From positions 1-64,000 of the forward strand of contig NW_026515521.1 of NCBI RefSeq assembly GCF_014898815.1: 64,000 bases of DNA, in the 5' to 3' direction. Shown here one piece after another: positions 60,801 to 64,000 of this stretch. Both the position numbers and the translations under genes were made by a program. The DNA comes from Panonychus citri (Eukaryota; Arthropoda; Arachnida; Trombidiformes; Tetranychidae). The notes beneath the pieces are model-generated. The model did not search any database. It saw nothing but the letters and a program-made list of their open reading frames with translations, and was not told where the DNA came from. Position 1 is the first letter of the stretch, and each line of letters begins with the position of its first letter.

Positions 60801-62647
60801 TTAGTAGATCACAAAGAGCAATTTGGATCGCAATTGACGAAATTAAGAAGGAAATTAAATCCTGTTGATTCGATTCGATAATCTTGATAACATCAATTCC
60901 TAATGAACTCAAGCGATCAGTTTGCATTGATCTTATTCTTGAATAAATTAGAGGAACTTCCAACAGTTGAGCAAATGATTGTGATGAGACATTAAACATT
61001 GGAGTGAATATCAACCAAGGAAACACTTCATCAGTTGATACATTTTGTTTTAATGTTTGATGAATGATTGTTTGTTCATCATCCAACAGTAAATATCCAC
61101 GATGATCAAACCCTGTTGATGGTTTGATCTTACTCATGTTATCCAAAAGTGCCAACGTGTATTTTGTTAATGATCCTTTTTGCTCCTCAATAAAATTGAC
61201 GATAGTTTCCAAGCCTTCGTAAGTTCGATTGGAAAAATTGACTAAACGTGGTATTTTATTGGAACTTAAAATTAGGTCAGTTTTTACGATTCTTTGAGAA
61301 TTTGCTTGCAAAATGAAGGTAGTGTTAACACCACCGAATCCGAATGCATTCACCATAATATGATCTCCATCGAATCTTGTATTTTCAAGAATGGGTCTAA
61401 TAACACCTTTGATTAGCCCATCGATATTTGGATTTGGTTCGTTGAAATGTAAATTAGCAGGAATTACTCCAGTTTGGAAAATTTTAACGACTTTTGAGAT
61501 CGCATTTAAGACGGAAGAACCTTCAGAATGACCAATATTTGATTTGAGACAACCAACAAGAAGAGGTTTATCTGAATCGGGTCTCATTGTTTCCATCAAT
61601 GCTTTACATTCAATTGGATCTCCAGCTGCAGTTCCCGTTACATGCGCTTCAACATAGTCGATATCCACTGGATCTAAATGCACATCTTTAAATAATCGTC
61701 TAAGAACATCTATCTGACCTTCAAGTCGTGGAAAAGTAATTCCTTCTTTGGTGAATCCATCATTATTCACAGCGATATTTATTAAAGAACCGTAAACTCT
61801 CTTGGCATCAGATTTACGTTGAATTAAAATCGCCACAATACTTTCAGATCTGAGATAACCATTAGCATTAGCATCTAAACATTTGGACTTACCATCAATA
61901 CCGATCATTCCAAATGATTTGAAACAATGAGAGACGAATGGAACAAAACAATGATTATGAGCAAGAACAATCGCTTGATCGCAATCACCAATCAATATGC
62001 TTCTCGTTGCGACATCGAAAGCTGAAGCAGCGGCAGCACATGCAGTGTCCACGCTGATGACTGGACCTTTCAGATCAAACACATAATGTAACCAATTGAC
62101 GCTTTCAGGACTATTCAGCCCAGAAGGAACTCCATCAAATTGTGGTCTATGACTCGCACTAACACCAGAAAAAAGACCTGTGTTTGTACCACGCCAACTA
62201 TCGTGGGTGAAACCTTCCATTTGATTCAAAAACGAATAAATAACTTTTCTCGAGATATTTTACGATTGTAAACTTACCAGCATCAATGAACATTTCGTAT
62301 ATAACCTCATGCATAACGCGAACTGCTGGAAAAATGGTTGATACAGATTCTGTTGGTATTTTGAAAAATTCTGCATCAAAAAGGCCAATATTCGGAACTT
62401 TGGCTAACCTTTTAGGTATATTTGGTAGTGCTGGAAAAAGAGGAGACACAAATACAAGTTTCTTGATATAATCAAATGTTTCGAGAATCAAATTCATTTA
62501 CTCACTAGTTGGCCATCTTCTATTGTCGATAGTTCCACCATCAACACCGTTCAATAGGTTGAACCAAAATTGTTCCAAAGATTGAGCCTCAGGATATCGT
62601 CCAGATATACCAGAGATAACTAATAAGTTGTAAGGTATTGACGCCAT
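54835..62647 (-). CDS. FASN: animal type I fatty acid synthase, three small frame breaks
   Basis: Exons: 62647-62506, 62430-62278, 62213-57167, 57092-55029 and 54957-54835; about 2,510 codons if the breaks are mended. Domains in order: ketosynthase (DTACAAAASAF, EAHVTGT, KSNIGHSEG), acyltransferase (IIGHSIGS), dehydratase (H-x3-G-x4-P in HQIDGRILFP, just before 59879), a methyltransferase-like region, enoyl reductase (IHAGSGGVGQA), ketoreductase (ITGGLGGLGLE; QTNYCFGNAAM with the catalytic Tyr), acyl carrier protein (LGIDSLMAVEI, attachment Ser) and thioesterase (GFCFGG; GQHDN). It makes long-chain fatty acids from malonyl-CoA in the cytosol. Frame breaks lie near 60155 and 60025 (one base short each) and near 56342 (one base extra or two short). 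All catalytic residues survive except that the thioesterase Ser is Cys, so decay is not proven. Confidence 0.88.
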
Positions 62648-62807
62648 GGCGATATAACTCACAGAAAAAAAATTTTATCAAATAAACGAAATCGACAAGA
62701 TCATTTATATTTATACCCGTAAAAAAGGTCAACATATTAGCAGGGGCAAAGCCTCCGCCTCTGGCCCAAACCCACTTTGTCCCTTCCCCTTTTCTTAACT
62801 TTTTATT

Positions 62808-63092
62808 TTCATCCTCATTCAATCTTTCGCAACACCAAGAGAAAGAGAGAGAGAGAAAGTCCATCAATTTTGCGTAGATTCTTAAATGTATTAATATTAA
62901 TAATATGAATTTTCTGATTCAGAATTTTCATTAACATCATCATAAGAAGAGCAACTTTAATCTGATCTTCTCTCTCACTTTTCCACTGCTTAGAGAGATT
63001 CAAATTCCACTTTCCAACTAATTATCATCATGATATTCACACACTGCTCTCTCTCTCTCTCTTGGTGTTGCGAAAGATGGGATGAGGATGAA
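62808..63092. repeat. imperfect inverted repeat upstream of FAS
   Basis: Arms at 62808-62856 and 63048-63092 pair as inverted repeats (CTTTCGCAACACCAAGAGA on one side, CTCTCTTGGTGTTGCGAAAG on the other), extending through CATCCTCAT and into GA/CT runs. The loop is about 190 bases. It may be a small fold-back element. It lies 160-450 bases before the FAS start codon, within its likely promoter. Confidence 0.65.
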
Positions 63093-63415
63093 AAGTGAGA
63101 GAGATTAATGTTTTTTTCTTCAGAAGAAAAAAGTAAACAAGTAAGTTGTAAGAAGAGTTTGATAGAAAAGAATTTTCTGTAAGGGTATGAAAAGTTGTCC
63201 ATAGAATATAAGGAGCATAAAATTTATGATCTGAAAACTTATCGCTGCGGAGAAAAAGCGACCTGAAGTTCTAACTTCGAACTTGATTTTCTCGAAAACT
63301 ACTCATCAGATCAGAAAAAAATAAATATATTTGGACTTCATATTCGTGGCACTACAAATACACAAAGTTTCAACTCTTAACTCAAAACTAACATTCGGCG
63401 ACCATCCTCCTTATA

Positions 63416-63637
63416 CAGCCATCGACTTTGAGTTTGCAACCACTTTTAATTTACTCGCGCAATTACTGATAATCAGTCAAAGATAAATCTAATCAGATGA
63501 CCATTGTAAAAGATAACACCAGATGAATGAGAGGACATTGATTATTATCATATCTTTGGATTAACTTAATCTCTCATTGATTATCATTATCGTCGCGAGT
63601 AAATTAAAAGTGGTTGCAAACTCAAAGTCGATGGCTG
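63416..63637. mobile_element. MITE with perfect 44 bp terminal inverted repeats
   Basis: The left arm 63416-63459 (begins CAGCCATCGACTTTGAGTTT) is the exact reverse complement of the right arm 63594-63637 (ends CAAAGTCGATGGCTG). TA dinucleotides flank both sides (63414-63415 and 63638-63639). The total is 222 bp with no coding capacity, the form of a miniature inverted-repeat element moved by a Tc1/mariner-type transposase. Confidence 0.88.
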
Positions 63638-63639
63638 TA

Positions 63640-64000
63640 TTTCAAACATTACCTTATTTAGTATCATTGTCAATAATAAGGGGAAGTTAAACTAATGAAT
63701 GAGCTGGATAAAAGATAACGATGTGATAGCAAAAAACAGAACGAAGCAAATGAATCAAAGTTAATTGTGACTGTTATATTAATAGTTAATCAGGCTGATT
63801 GATTTAACTTAGATAAATTAAGTGGATTCACCATTAAGAGGTTAGCAAAAATGGTCACCGTAAAGTTTGAATGGTGTCCAAGATTAAGAAACTGGTCACA
63901 ACCAGATAGAGATTAAGATTAACATTAAACAAGGAATGAAGGTCAACTAGTAAAAGAAAAAGTTGACCAAATATGATAGAGATGATGGAGAAATAAAGTA
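63640..64000. other. window end, no gene seen
   Basis: AT-rich sequence with no coding pattern, repeat ends or RNA gene recognised. Confidence 0.4.

Noticed and set aside
54835..62647. Horizontal transfer of a bacterial polyketide synthase
   Set aside because: Domain order KS-AT-DH-(MT)-ER-KR-ACP-TE, about 2,510 codons and spliceosomal introns fit animal FAS.
62589..62867. Minus-strand 92-codon ORF upstream of FAS
   Set aside because: It overlaps the FAS first exon in another frame and the inverted-repeat arm; no family resemblance.

Overview
This is a nuclear segment of an arthropod genome. It is AT-rich, with short spliceosomal introns (about 60-200 nt, GT-AG), poly(A) signals, animal signalling genes and lineage-specific chemosensory-type families. 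Tandem gustatory-receptor-like and two-TM DEG/ENaC-like genes, compact introns and an animal type I fatty acid synthase fit an acariform mite such as a spider mite. The species is inferred, not proven.

Layout. 1-7.9 kb: two exons of a Trio/Kalirin RhoGEF homologue on the minus strand, followed on its 3' side by at least 3 kb without coding sequence (probable intron), and a 2.6 kb spacer. 7.9-11.95 kb: a complete nine-exon ACAP-type ArfGAP (BAR-PH-ArfGAP-ANK). 13.5-14.6 kb: a secreted sushi-domain protein, convergent with canonical eIF5A (15.1-15.9 kb). 16.3-18.8 kb: a Ror receptor tyrosine kinase (Frizzled CRD, kringle, TM, kinase). 20.0-28.2 kb: a tandem array of three units of about 2.77 kb. 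Each carries an eIF5A-like gene and a relic of the sushi gene's 3' end. A fourth, diverged eIF5A-like gene lies at 28.7-29.3 kb. The four paralogues have altered or lost the hypusination loop. 28.4-31.2 kb: a DEG/ENaC relic and a DEG/ENaC gene. 31.27-42.51 kb: a long Ty3/gypsy LTR retrotransposon with gag, pol and about 3.3 kb of extra coding sequence containing a RING-like zinc-finger region. 43.3-53.9 kb: further DEG/ENaC genes and pseudogenes, three of them each followed by a gustatory-receptor gene or remnant (a triplicated two-gene unit), plus a 1 kb TIR element. 54.4-62.65 kb: a fatty acid synthase with all expected domains, and an enoyl-reductase relic just past its 3' end. 63.4-63.6 kb: a MITE with perfect 44 bp inverted repeats.

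The most notable features are (i) the eIF5A paralogue array lacking the hypusine lysine or its context, (ii) the extra RING-containing ORF in the retroelement, (iii) the paired ENaC/GR units, and (iv) a Cys in place of the thioesterase nucleophile Ser of the fatty acid synthase.

Caution: short frameshifts interrupt eIF5A, Ror, FAS, a DEG/ENaC gene and the retroelement. Array units A and B differ from each other almost only by one- or two-base indels in short runs. That pattern suggests uncorrected long-read errors, so many apparent breaks may be artefacts. Exon joins below were worked out by hand from splice signals, frame and family alignment.
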